DNA of 64,000 bases from Ianthella basta. Taxonomy: Eukaryota > Porifera > Demospongiae > Verongiida > Ianthellidae. The stretch lies in NCBI GenBank assembly GCA_964019415.1, contig OZ025873.1:176001-240000 (forward strand), in the 5' to 3' direction. The notes under the pieces were generated by a model. The model did no database searches and was not told where the DNA came from. It saw nothing but the letters and a program-made list of their open reading frames with translations. Shown piece after piece: positions 1-22,601 of the stretch. The number at the start of each line of letters is the position of its first letter. Position 1 is the stretch's first letter. Position numbers and translations under genes: made by a program.

Positions 1-548
1 CAGCCACAAATAATGCAGCCAGCCGGAGCCATTAACACCCATAGCTCGGGTGTCTGACATACCTGGGTACCTGAGTCAGCCATTGCTGGAGTCAGCCATC
101 ACTAGAGTCAGCCATCACTGGAGTCAGCCATCACTGGAATCAGCCATCACTGGAGTCAGCCATCACTGGAGTCAGCCATCACTGGAGTCAGTCATCAATG
201 GGTACATGGATGCACTGGCCCGACACCTCGGTGCATTATGGCTCAATGAGCGGGTGCTGCCTTGTTTGCAGAATATCCCACTGCGGTGTTAGGCAGACCA
301 GTAGGGCACTTCCTGGAAACTATTGACCAGAGAACTACATTACTCTGTTTGATTGATGATGTAGGCATCCCTTTGATGTGGCATTACACGCATGTGTGTT
401 GAGATATCTTTAAAGGACACATGACCAACCAGGGGCTAATAACACTGCTGACTAACCTTTTAATGATATTCATGGCATGATATTTGAATAATTATATCTG
501 GATGTGAATCATGTGATGCAATGTTTGTTGTTGTTGCACTCATTGCAG
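1..548. other. Left edge: short minisatellite and intron sequence
   Basis: About eight copies of a 16-17 bp unit (GAGTCAGCCATCACTG) lie at roughly 75-195. The rest is unique AT-richer sequence ending in a splice acceptor (CATTGCAG at 541-548). It is probably intron of the prolyl 3-hydroxylase gene that begins off the left edge. I found no further exon here. Confidence 0.6.
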
Positions 549-1547
549 GAATCAATCAGTCAGGGTAGGATGCTTGTCAAGGAATTCCTCTCGCCCCACC
601 AGGCAGAGAGGCTGAGAAAGATTGGAATGGTAAGCTCTTTCTCAGATACAAGCACTTGACCTCTTGATTATGTCCTCCCCCCCCCTCATATCAGGTACCC
701 TTCCTAGGAAAGACTGCTAAAGAAGGAACTGCTTTCTCTTCCCAAGTTCAGTACCTCGGGTTGTCCCCTCAGGCAGCAGTGCAGGCAGTGGAGGCAGGCT
801 CTGTAGCCGCAGAGGATGCACGGCTGTACCTCACAGTCACTGAGAGGATTAGGCACAAGATCAAAGAGCAGTTCAACCTGCGGACAGAGCTCTACCACCA
901 CTTCACGCACATAGTGTGTCGCTCTCCCAGTGTAGGTGAGTCACCTTTGACTTCAGCAGTCACTGCTGCTCAGGTCACTTGATGCACCAGTGCTGTGACA
1001 CCAATCACCTTCCTCTCACAGAGGCGCCCCTGGTCAGTGAGGGGGCATACCTTCCCGCCCATTCCGACAATTGTAACTTCAACATCTCCACTGGTCAGTG
1101 CCACTATTCACCTAAAGCCTTCACATGGAGACACTACACGTGAGCTACACCGCACTCTTTGATATGCATGTTATCACCTCCCCTTCTCACTGACTCTCGG
1201 TAAGGGAGCAAGGTGCCAACCTTTCTTCCTTGATGCTGCATGTTCCTTTAGTACACCATGTCACACAGACCCACCCCCTCCATGTCACACAGACCCCCTC
1301 CATGTCACACAGACCCACCCCCTCCATGTCACACAGACCCCACCCCCCTCCATGTCACACAGACCCCACCCCCTCTATGTCACACAGACCCCACCCCCTC
1401 CATGTCACACAGACCCCCTCCATGTCACACAGACCCACCCCCTCCATGTCACACACAGGTCTCTGCTGTACCTACACGAGGACTTTGAAGGAGGACACTT
1501 CTTCTTCTCACATGGCACACACAATATACAGCCTGAGGTGAGCTCCT

Positions 1548-1612
<65 letters not shown>

Positions 1613-1850
1613 ACACACACACACACACAGCCCTTACTTTACCATGCCCTGCCACATACAGATGTGGGTGAAGCCGCGGACAGGCCAGCTGTTAGCCTTC
1701 ACTGCTGGAGAGGAGAATATCCATGGCGTCACACACACAGTGCGGGGTGTGCGGTGTGTCCTGGAGCAGTGGTTCACCATCGACCCCCACTACCACGACA
1801 GTCTCAGGGAAGCACAACACAGCATATCACAAAGACATCACCTTTCATGA
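549..1850 (+). CDS. Prolyl 3-hydroxylase (leprecan-like) paralogue, 3' exons only
   Basis: Five exons encode the C-terminal 2-oxoglutarate/Fe(II) dioxygenase domain: 549-629, 695-935, 1022-1139, 1459-1537 and 1662-1850 (stop). Phases chain without error. The domain would hydroxylate proline in collagen-like chains in the secretory pathway. Visible residues are the metal-binding HSD triad part (HSDNCNF), the distal histidine in ENIHGV, and the arginine in VRGVRCVLEQWF that would bind 2-oxoglutarate. Closest relative in the window is the complete gene at 55923-59459: intron positions match except that the second exon here merges two exons of that gene. The N-terminal CXXXC/TPR half is not in the window. 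The C-terminus (QRHHLS) has no KDEL-type retrieval signal. Family call is firm; P3H1, P3H2 or P3H3 orthology is not decided. Confidence 0.85.
1253..1457. repeat. Intronic minisatellite ending at a splice acceptor
   Basis: Eight to nine copies of a 21-25 bp unit (CACCCCCTCCATGTCACACAGA, variable C run) fill the 3' half of the intron before exon 1459-1537. The final unit is the functional acceptor itself. Confidence 0.9.
1548..1629. repeat. (CA)n microsatellite
   Basis: Almost uninterrupted CA dinucleotide run in the last intron of the prolyl 3-hydroxylase paralogue. Confidence 0.97.
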
Positions 1851-4133
1851 ATGGACAGAACATTTTAGCCCATTTTTAACAGCACGGTGCACCCTATGCA
1901 CACTTGTCCACTTATTCTAACACCTGCATTAATTAATATACATTTCTGACTGTATTTTGTGGTTTGTGGTGTATTGTGTTTGAACATATCACTGCGTATG
2001 TACGTGGAGTGGAGTGGAGTGGAGTGAGTGGAGTGGAGTGGAGTGGAGTGGAGTGGAGTGGAGTGGAGTGGGTCTGGTCACATCTGACAAACCAGTGCAC
2101 TAGCTACATAGTAATACTGAAATTGGGGACTTTATTGAGCAAAGGGTCACTGAAACAGGCCATTTCACGCTGTTGTGAATGTGAATGGCAGCTTCAGCTG
2201 AAACTGAAAACTCCGTGCTACACACCATTACATGTAGGACAGCCCACAATGGTTAGACTGTTGGCTGACAGCACCCCATAGCACTCTCTGGCATGTACAC
2301 AGGCCAACTGCACCTGCACACACTGTACGGGACATGAATGAATGGAATGAGGTATTGTTGGCTGACATGATCGCACATCACCCTGGAAGTGCCAAGCATA
2401 CTGGTGTAACAGAGAACAGTAATATTACAATGGGAGCTAGGTGATGTGTGAGGTAAGAGTCTGGGCATCCCACACAGCCCATATGACCTGACAGCTCCTG
2501 ACAGCTAAGAACCACTTCCTCTTGTTGAGGTTAGCTGGTCCAACACTCATGCAACACCCCAGGGGGGGGGGGGGGGGGGGTGGTAGGACCAGTCAGCTTT
2601 ACATGCAACACCCCAGGGGGGGGGGGTGGTAGGACCAGTCAGCTTTACATGCAACACCCCAGGGGGGGGGGGGTGGTAGGACCAGTCAGCTTTACATGCA
2701 ACACCCCAGGGGGGGGGGGTGGTAGGACCAGTCAGCTTTACATGCAACACCCCAGGGGGGGGGGGGTGGTAGGACCAGTCAGCTTTACATGCAACACCCC
2801 AGGGGGGGGGGGGGGTAGGACCAGTCAGCTTTACATGCAACACCCCAGGGGGGGGGGGTGGTAGGACCAGTCAGCTTTACATGCAACACCCCAGGGGGGG
2901 GGTGGTAGGACCAGTCAGCTTTACATGCAACACCCCAGGGGGGGGGGGGTGGTAGGACCAGTCAGCTTTACATGCAACACCCCGGGGGGGGGGGTGGTAG
3001 GACCAGTCAGCTTTACATGCAACACCCCAGGGGGGGGGGGGTGGTAGGACCAGTCAGCTTTACATGCAACACCCCGGGGGGGGGGGGTGGTAGGACCGGT
3101 CAGCTTTACATGCAATACCCCAGGGGGGGGGTGGTAGGACCAGTCAGCTTTACATGCAACACCCCAGGGGGGGGGGGTGGTAGGACCAGTCAGCTTTACA
3201 TGCAACACCCCAGGGGGGGGGGGTGGTAGGACCAGTCAGCTTTACATGCAACACCCCGGGGGGGGGGGGTGGTAGGACCAGTCAGCTTTACATGCATGTG
3301 GGTGCACCGCACATGACATTATAGACATTTATACTGAAACATCACAAATGAAAGTGTACTAAAAGTGAATTGATGGAATTGGAGTGGTTCAAAAATTGCA
3401 AAATAAGAACAGACAATAATCCTGCATTTGACAAGAGCAGGGTGCCATGGGCGGGGCGGGGGAAGGGGCGTGACAGTTAGGACCTCCTCTTAGCCATGGC
3501 CAAGACTGGCTGATGGGCCTCGAAAGGAGGCATGTTCGGAACAATGAATATTGAGGCAGCTAGGGAGGGAGGGAGGGAGGGGGAGGAGAGAATGAGATGC
3601 ATATTATACAGTCACAATTACCAAGGATCAGGTGCTCACAACCCCCCCCCCACTTCCCCTAGTCCACACTTTATATTCTATTTATTTGATGCAATGATGC
3701 TCCTCTCCATGACAACCTGGAACAGTATGGTGCATGGAAAAGCAACTATCATTCCATTGGCTGTTCAACACTTTCTGGAGAACAGTGAGATCATTTGCAA
3801 ATCATTTCTTTCAAGTGGTACCAATCACAGGTTTACTGTTAATGGATAATATCTTTGCACCATGGCTTCCACTATGCCATTGCCACATGTTCCTGCTTCC
3901 TGTGGGCAGCTCACTTCTAACTTCCTTTGCACCCGTACTGCCACAGTCCTACCAACATACAAGTCGGCTCCAGGGCACTCCAGGGCTACGGACACCAGCT
4001 GAGAGCTTGCAGCTCTTTGGCCTTGTTTGGTCTTGAATCAGCATTTTTGCCAACACTGCAAATCGCACCTATGTATGACTCACCATCACCTGACACCACA
4101 GGTTACTAGCCAACCATCATTAACCTGGCTTGC
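1851..4133. other. Intergenic spacer dominated by tandem repeats
   Basis: The spacer lies between the convergent prolyl 3-hydroxylase paralogue and the CDK14-like gene. It holds a GGAGT pentamer array (about 1999-2070), a G-run minisatellite (2553-3297) and unique sequence at 2071-2550 and 3298-4133. No exon with family similarity was found. Part of 3850-4133 is probably 3' UTR of the kinase gene. Confidence 0.6.
2553..3297. repeat. G-tract minisatellite
   Basis: About fifteen copies of a 43-55 bp unit: a run of 8-18 G followed by TGGTAGGACCAGTCAGC and TTTACATGCAACACCCCA. The unit body is nearly invariant while the G run changes length from copy to copy. Confidence 0.95.
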
Positions 4134-15677
<11,544 letters not shown>

Positions 15678-15970
15678 AATACTCGCGGCGGGAATCAGCC
15701 TTCAAGACGTCTAATCCCTGTATTACTTCATCCGCCGTCCAACTTCCTTGTGTTTACAAGCCCCGCCGCGCAATGGAGCACTTCCGCATGAGCACATAAA
15801 TGGCTTCCGCTACCGCTCTCCACCCTTTTAGTGCGGGCGACCGCGCTCGTATCTCCCATCACGCATGTAGCGACATGGCATTTACTATCCGTAACTAGAC
15901 AGTCCACAGGCGCTCTGCACGCTGCAAGCTACTTGTACGTAATGCGTTCACTAAACCACACTGGGACCAG

Positions 15971-16238
15971 CTAGTTGCGGCCCACAATAGCCAGGAGGAG
16001 TTTCCTGTAATCGCCTGAGGTGTCTCCCTCAATCATCTTGTACAATGTCTTGTGGTACATCTGGAGGAAGGCTGCCTTGATCTCCACCAGATCCACCTGC
16101 AGAGGAGGGGAGGGGAGAGGAGGGGAGGGGAGGGGAGGGTGGGGATGATTGAGGCCACAGAACACCCACAACTGAAGAGGGCACAGCTGAAGCAGCACAG
16201 TGGGCGGTTATGATGTCAACAACTTGCATGGCTGCACC

Positions 16239-16312
<74 letters not shown>

Positions 16313-16323
16313 GTGTGTGTGTG

Positions 16324-16362
<39 letters not shown>

Positions 16363-19300
16363 ATGTGGTGTGCGTGCTGCTTGTCTTCTGATGCACTCTC
16401 CCCCTTCACACAGGTCCACACACTAGAACATGACATCACCTACCTCAGACCTTGACACTACGACTCTAACAAGCGTACTGTCGTCCGTCCCAGCACCGAT
16501 CATGCTCTTGTAGAGCCGCTCAGCAAAGTACTGCGGACGGCTGCGCACACACATGACAACCGTCTTGAAGCCCTTCTTCAGGTCACCACTCATCTCACGA
16601 TCGATGCTGTTTAGGATGTCACGTTGAGAGACCTGGGAGAGGAGGGGGAGGGGAGGGAGGAGGAGTAGAGGAGGGTTGGGGAAGGGGAGGTAAGGGAGAG
16701 GGAGGGGAGGGGGAGTGGAAGGGGAGGAGGGAGGGGAGGAAGCGGGAGGGGGGAGTGGGAGGGGAGGAGGGAGGGGAGGAAGCGGGAGGGGGGAGTGGGA
16801 GGGGGAGGGGGAGGGGAGAAGGACGGGAGGAGGTGAGGGAGAGGGAGAGAGGGGAGGGATGGAGGCTGCAGAATACACCACGCTGTATCCAGTACAGCCG
16901 ACTCAGCTCTAATCTGGCTCGCTAGACCGTCCCATCTAAACACTGGGCACTTAGGCTGGGAAGGGGCAGTCTAGCAGCAGTAACAATTAGTTCACACCTA
17001 TTCGACCAATCAGATACGCTTGGCAGGAATTCGTGCTAACAGTATTCATTGGCTTGAGGAGCTTTAGTTATGCAAGAGTGGGTCTTTGTGGCTGTGGCTG
17101 TGCTCTGGCTTTGGTGATTGCCGAGGGCTCAAAGCTCAGTTATCCCTCACTCTATTCCTCTCTTGGATCACTGGCTGGAGATCAACCGACGGACCGCAGA
17201 GAGGGTTGCAATGGGCCATTCGCTCATTTAGAACTTGAGAAGAATGCACCAGCAGTTGTATTTTGCAACGTGCGCTTCCTTGCTTCACGCTGGTTCAGAA
17301 TGCTAGAGCACTGTTAGAAAGCAAGTGAGACAATCTTCTTCCTTGGTCAGATGATCGCAAGTATTTCCCCACTACAGTCAGCCTATCAGCTTTCACCAAC
17401 CTGTAGCTCTGTTCTAGTGGTTGGCAGCAGCAACTGCAAAAGCACTTGTACTGTACCATCTCGCCCGTATGGTTCGGCCCAATTGCGCAGATTTACCACA
17501 CAGTATTGCTTATGAATTGCACAATACAATAGGTGTGAGTCTGATAATGCGAAGGTGTGAACTAATCGACCTCTGCTAGACCGTCCCTTCCATTCATTGC
17601 CCCCAGCGCGTAGATGGGATGGTCTAGCAAGCCAGACTAACACAGCTCAGGTCCACTCCAGTCCACAGGGATGGGAGCACACCACACTCTAGTGCGACTA
17701 CTGCCCACCTTGATGTACTCGTCAAAGGTGGCCCTCAGCTGGGGAAAGCTTCTGGTGGCCAGGATGACATTGAACTTGGATTCGTCTGTTCCCCACTTCT
17801 TCTCGCCCGCCTGGTACAACTCCTGGGCTTCACGCTTTGCCTTCTCCATGTCCACAGCAGTTCGCTCTTCACGAGCACCCTGCACAATTGGGTGGTACAC
17901 ACACACACACGCCATCTCAAGTACTGCTGCACTTGCTCAGCACCTTCCCTCCCATCTCCGCAGCCAACACAGGTCCAGGTCACCTCCCCCCCTCCCCTCC
18001 CCTTCCCCTCCCCTTCCCCTCCCCCCCCCCAATGCAGCACCTGACACATGGAGACAAGGAGCCGCTTGAAGTGCCCACTGGTCTCGCTGACTACATCCTT
18101 CTCAAGGTCACGGCGAAAGTGGAACTTGTACATTTGGACAATCTCCTGGATCTCCTGTAACCATGGAAACCATTGGGCAGCACACATCAATCTCTGTTGC
18201 AGTGTGTCTGCCACGCCCACTCAGCCCCACCTTGTTAGTGCGAGTGCAAAGTATCTCAATGAGGGCAGACTCGTCAGTCCCGGCTCCCTTCATTGCTCGG
18301 CGGAGGCACTTGGCATCGTACAGGGTCTTGGGCTCCAACATGGCCAACAGGCAGTCCTCCAGGTTTCCACTTAGCTCACTCTTCAACTCACGAATCAGGT
18401 CCTGAAGGGAATGGAAACAGTGTACTCCCCTGAGCATTATCACACCCACTCACAATCCACTGACTCCACCCACTCATTCCACTCACTGACTCCACCCCCT
18501 CACAACCCACTGACTCCACCCACTCATTCCACTCACTGACTCCACCCACTCACAACCCAACGACTCCACCCACTCATTCCACTCACTGACTCCACCCACT
18601 CACAACCCACTGACTCCACCCACTCATTCCACTCACTGACTCCACCCACTCACAACCCAACGACTCCACCCACTCATTCCACTCACTGACTCCACCCCCT
18701 CACAACCCACTGACTCCACCCCCTCACCTTGCCATACATCAGTTTAAACCTCTTCACAATGTCCTGTCGTTGATCGTTGCTACGGGAAACAAGCAAATTG
18801 ATGATGGCTGCCTCGTCTGTCCCCAGCCCCTTCATGGCCTTGCGCAACACCCCTGCGTCAGCCTCCGGGTCACAGCTTGCCGCCGCCTTGATGGTGCCAT
18901 GACCAGTTTCCTCGTTAACACTCAGGCCACTCATCTGTGTGGTCACCTGGAGGGGATAGATGTGTCAGGTGTCACATGTCACACAGAGGTGGACAGGTGT
19001 GTCAGGCGTCACATGCAGCTGTCGAAATAACGGTCGGTCATAGGCCAATTTCCGAGCGTTTTAGTTAAATGACCGCGCATTGTTTCAAGTGGTCAGTAAA
19101 TGTGACCGATCAGATTTTTCAGCATAAAACTGGACCAATATTCCCCAAAGGACTCCCATGTTCAGTGGTTATTGGATGAAGGGTACTAACGACAATTGTA
19201 TGAAGTACAGACTAGTAAATTAGCACTTAATCGATAAGCGCTGTCTTCGCTACGTGGCGGCCATCTTATTGTGACGTTTACATACCGCTACGTGCAGGGG

Positions 19301-21520
19301 CGTGACGTCACATCCTGTCCCGGTGGCTGATTGTGCAGCTGCAACCACACTGCACACCACCACAGCCAGCTCATACTACGTTGTTTACACAACAGCTTTC
19401 ACTTGTAGGGCAGTGGCATGTTTGTGACCACAATTTTGGCACCAGTGCCTATAGGAAGTTGACTTGTTTTCTTGAATAGTGTTACTATTTCCAGTAGTGA
19501 CACTACTGTGCATCCTAGGAGATTGGAACTGTTCCAGTTTGTAGCCCATTAGCCTTGCATCAACATTATATAACAAAGTTGTTAAGAAGGCAATGCTTCC
19601 TAGGAGACACAATTCTGATCGACGGGACAAAATGTAAATGACTGAACAAAATGAGGAGTGTATGGACACGTATACGAAGTGTGTGACTGAACAAAAATGT
19701 GAATGACCGAACAAAATCAGGGGTGCTCGGACATATGACTTCACAACCATAAAACCTATTTCCACCTCTGACATGTCACACGAAGGTGGACAGGTGTGTC
19801 AGGCGTCATTTGTCACAGGCGTCACTTGTCACACGAAGATGGACAACCTATACACCATATTGTACAAATTTCATGGGACATTATTTTTCACAAATTAGCA
19901 GATGTCCGCAACATTCTCCAGCATCTGAAGCACCACACACCGGGGGGGAGGGGGGGGGGGGGGGCAGGCATAAACAAGTGTATCCCTGGCACTGGAGGCA
20001 ATGATTGCAGACATATTCAACTCAGACTTGTCACCATAAGACCAGCAGCGTCGAAGCATTCAAGAAGAGTTTGGATGTCACTGAAGAGCACACCAACAGA
20101 GATAGGCGTACCGTATGGTACCAAGATGCTAGTAGTGCCTTCCCCTCCAGCCAGAGCTAATCAGGAAGACTCTGTTCTTGAGTGCAGGAATTCGGTACAA
20201 CCTAGCTGCCATCGAGCAGAGATGTGTAAATGGAATGAAGACATCTTTAGCAATGGTCCTTAAAAAGTGCCAGCAGCAAAGCAAATCACACAGTGACATC
20301 AGAGTCCTACAGGTGTAAGTGCCGTGTGCAGAGTAGGAGCCTTCGTGAATTTCCACGCACAACAAGGCCTCACCAATAAAATTACAAAATCCTTAGGCAC
20401 AAGGGGCATTTGCGAAATACATGTCCAACAAGAATATGCAAACATAGCATGATTGCACCTGTACATTGAGGTTCACTTACTGCAGCTGCAGGACCCGGCT
20501 GGGCTGGGGGCTGTTGCCCTGGGTAACCAGTTGGCGGAGGCTGTTGCCCTGGGTAACCAGTTGATGGAGGCTGTTGCCCAGGGTAACCAGTTGGTGGAGG
20601 CTGTTGCCCTGGGTAACCAGTTGGTGGAGGCTGTTGCCCTGGGTAACCAGTTGGTGGAGGCTGTTGCCCTGGGTAACCAGTTGGTGGAGGCTGTTGCCCT
20701 GGGTAACCAGTTGGTGGAGGCTGTTGCCCTGGGTAACCAGTCGGTGGAGGCTGTTGCCCTGGGTAACCAGTTGGTGGAGGCTGTTGCCCTGGGTAACCAG
20801 TCGGTGGTTGCTGCCCTGGATAACCTCCAGGAGGGGGATAGGAGCCTGGGGGAGGTCCCTGACCAAACCCAGCTACACCTGCTCCAGCATAGCTCTGAGC
20901 AGGAGGCTGTGCTGAGGGGGGAAAGGTCAGCGAAGGGGGAGGGAAAGGTGGGGTCAGTGATGGAGGGGGAGGGGTAGAGGGTGGGGTCAGTGATGGAGGG
21001 GAAGGGTAGAGGGTGGGGTCAGTGATGGAGGGGAGGGGTAGAAGGTGGGGTGAGTGATGGAGGGGGAATGACTGTGCAGGCAAGGTGCTAGTACACAATA
21101 CACACCTCCTCCGTAGGGTGGGAATCCACCAGTCCCAGGAGGGAAGGTGGTGGGTGGGGCACCAGAGGGCGGGTAACCAGGGCCACCAGGAGGGTAGCCA
21201 GCTCCTCCTGGTACCGGGAATCCAGTGCCTGCTCCAGGTGGGTAAGCGCCTCCAGCAGGAGGGGGATAAGCGCCTCCAGCAGGAGGGGGATATGCGCCAC
21301 CTGCGGGCTGGGAACGGAGAAAAATGCTCACAGCACGCGAGCACAGATTAACATACCTACCCCTACCATTGCCATACTGAGGTGGTGTGCATGGCACAAC
21401 CTCACGGACCCCTCGCTCGAAACACACTCATGCAATCTCCGCCGCCGCCGGCTGGCTGCTGCAGCCGTTCCGACTCACCGGTGGGTAGCCTCCGCCACCA
21501 GAGGGGTAGGGATAGGACAT
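15971..21520 (-). CDS. Annexin A7/A11-like, PGQ-rich N-terminus
   Basis: Nine exons in gene order: 21520-21479, 21307-21106, 20911-20481, 18946-18728, 18401-18231, 18154-18041, 17879-17709, 16632-16444, 16096-15971. Phases chain and give 554 residues. Annexins bind acidic phospholipids in a calcium-dependent way. Residues 1 to about 225 are Gly/Pro/Tyr/Gln-rich, starting [10 protein letters not shown] and including about eleven [10 protein letters not shown] units, as in annexins A7 and A11. Four core repeats follow. Type II calcium loops are visible in repeats 1 (KGLGTDE), 2 (KGAGTDE) and 4 (IGAGTDD); repeat 3 has KKWGTDE, common in the family. The start sits at the ATG before the first PYPSGGG block. 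A divergent annexin begins 1.75 kb upstream. The intron between repeats 3 and 4 carries a transposon. Confidence 0.92.
16240..16362. repeat. (GT)n microsatellite
   Basis: GT dinucleotide run with GC interruptions in the last intron of the annexin A7/A11-like gene. Confidence 0.97.
16633..16855. repeat. GGGGA purine tract with 58-bp duplication
   Basis: A G/A-only stretch beside annexin exon 16444-16632. On the coding strand it is a long polypyrimidine tract upstream of that exon's acceptor. Confidence 0.85.
16912..17637. mobile_element. MITE, family 4, TA-flanked with foldback termini
   Basis: Terminal inverted repeats of about 28 bp begin (A/G)TCTGGCT(C/T)GCTAGACC, flanked by TA on both sides (16910-16911 and 17638-17639), as for Tc1/mariner-type insertions. 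Each end also contains its own internal inverted repeat: GCTAGACCGTCCC pairs with GGGGCAGTCTAGC on the left, and a comparable pair lies on the right. It is inserted in an annexin intron. No transposase frame. Confidence 0.8.
18430..18727. repeat. Minisatellite running into a splice donor
   Basis: About six copies of a roughly 50-bp compound unit (CACTCACAACCCACTGACTC, then CACCCACTCATTCC, then ACTCACTGACTCCACC). The last unit contains the donor of annexin exon 18728-18946. Confidence 0.9.
19014..19770 (-). mobile_element. Non-autonomous DNA transposon, family 1 copy B
   Basis: Inverted copy of the element at 4849-5579, about 757 bp. Termini are CAGCTGTCGAAATAAC and, inverted, CAGAGGTGGAAATAGG. 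A 5-bp direct repeat ACATG flanks it (19009-19013 and 19771-19775). The surrounding small repeat (GTCACATGTCACAC) gives the presumed empty site. It lies in the annexin A7/A11-like intron 19.0-20.4 kb. Confidence 0.85.
19776..20480. other. Annexin intron remainder, unexplained unique sequence
   Basis: After a few copies of a TGTCACACGAAGGTGGACAG-like repeat (19776-19840), about 600 bp of unique sequence with a G run at 19942-19964 precedes exon 20481-20911. It may be decayed mobile-element sequence. I recognise no domain. Confidence 0.4.
20490..20815 (-). repeat. Coding 30-bp tandem repeat ([10 protein letters not shown])
   Basis: About eleven in-frame units inside annexin exon 20481-20911. 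Units are nearly identical at DNA level (GGTTACCCAGGGCAACAGCC on the coding strand), so recent expansion or homogenisation is likely. Confidence 0.95.
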
Positions 21521-21961
21521 GGCGGCCTGTGCGGATTGGTAGGCGAGAGACAAAGGCGAGAGGGAGGGAGGGAGACTCGGCGATATGAGCTACCTACTTG
21601 AGCTCGTTTCCGGTTCTTCCCATTCCCTTATAAGGCAACTCGTAAACAATCTCACTTGCTCACATGATGCGCTGTGGACACATGCCACCCATTGTCGGCT
21701 AATTAATGAATAGACATCCGCTACCTCCTTCCACCTTCAATCTGAGCGGATGCTAGAGGAAGACAATGCCTGCTGCTGCTCCACATGGCTTCACTCCCTG
21801 GGTCACTGCTGACATATGACACATGTTTGCAATAAACATGGAGACACATCAGTATATTATTTCATGTTCTCCCTGTTGTCTATGTTCTATGTTCTCCTTG
21901 TTGCCTTTATCCTACTGTATCTTGTTGGGTCCCCCATTCACACCAGCCTTGTGCTGAAGGG

Positions 21962-22034
21962 GTAACCTTAATAATACAATACAATACAATACAATACAAT
22001 ACAATACAATACAATACAATACAATACAATACAA
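21962..22034. repeat. (AATAC)n pentamer array
   Basis: About fourteen tandem AATAC units. Confidence 0.95.
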
Positions 22035-22104
22035 ATACACCACAACTAAGCACAGTAAGGGGTATGGCCCATGCAGCCTCCCAGCCTTGTAGACCACAGG
22101 CACC

Positions 22105-22420
22105 ACCACTTCACTGGCGGGTGGAACAGCCCAGGCTGCCCACTTCACTGCCCGGTGAAACAGCCCAGGCTGCTCACTTCACTGCCCAGTGGAACAGCCC
22201 AGGCTGCCCACTTCACTGGCGGGTGGAACAGCCCAGGCTGCCCACTTCACTGGCGGGTGGAACAGCCCAGGCTGCCCACTTCACTGGCCGGTGGAACAGT
22301 CCAGGCTGCCCACTTCACTGGCCAGTGGAACAGCCCACTTCACTGGCTGGTGGAACAGCCCAGGCTGCCCACTTCACTGGCCGGTGGAACAGCCCAGGCT
22401 GCCCACTTCACTGCCCGGTG
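22105..22420. repeat. 34-bp minisatellite, about 9 copies
   Basis: The unit is CCCACTTCACTGGCGGGTGG followed by AACAGCCCAGGCTG. It resumes briefly after the MITE at 22602-22630. Confidence 0.93.
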
Positions 22421-22601
22421 CAGTGGCAGATCTAGGGTTACCCAAAGAGGTGTTCTAAACTAGCTAGTTAGGTGCTCATAGTGCCCCTGATATATGGCCA
22501 CTACGCCTATTTCTGATTGAAAAACTGTCCAATATCCTACAAAAGACTAGCAAAAGGGGGGTTACTTTGCACCCTTGTATCCCCCTCTAGATCCGCCACT
22601 G
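22421..22601. mobile_element. Short MITE, family 6 (CAGTGGCRGATC termini)
   Basis: The 181-bp element begins CAGTGGCAGATCTAGGG and ends with the inverse of CAGTGGCGGATCTAGAG. Such ends are typical of hAT-type elements. It interrupts a minisatellite, which shows that it inserted after the array existed. The target duplication is short or degenerate (GGTG on both sides). Confidence 0.8.
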
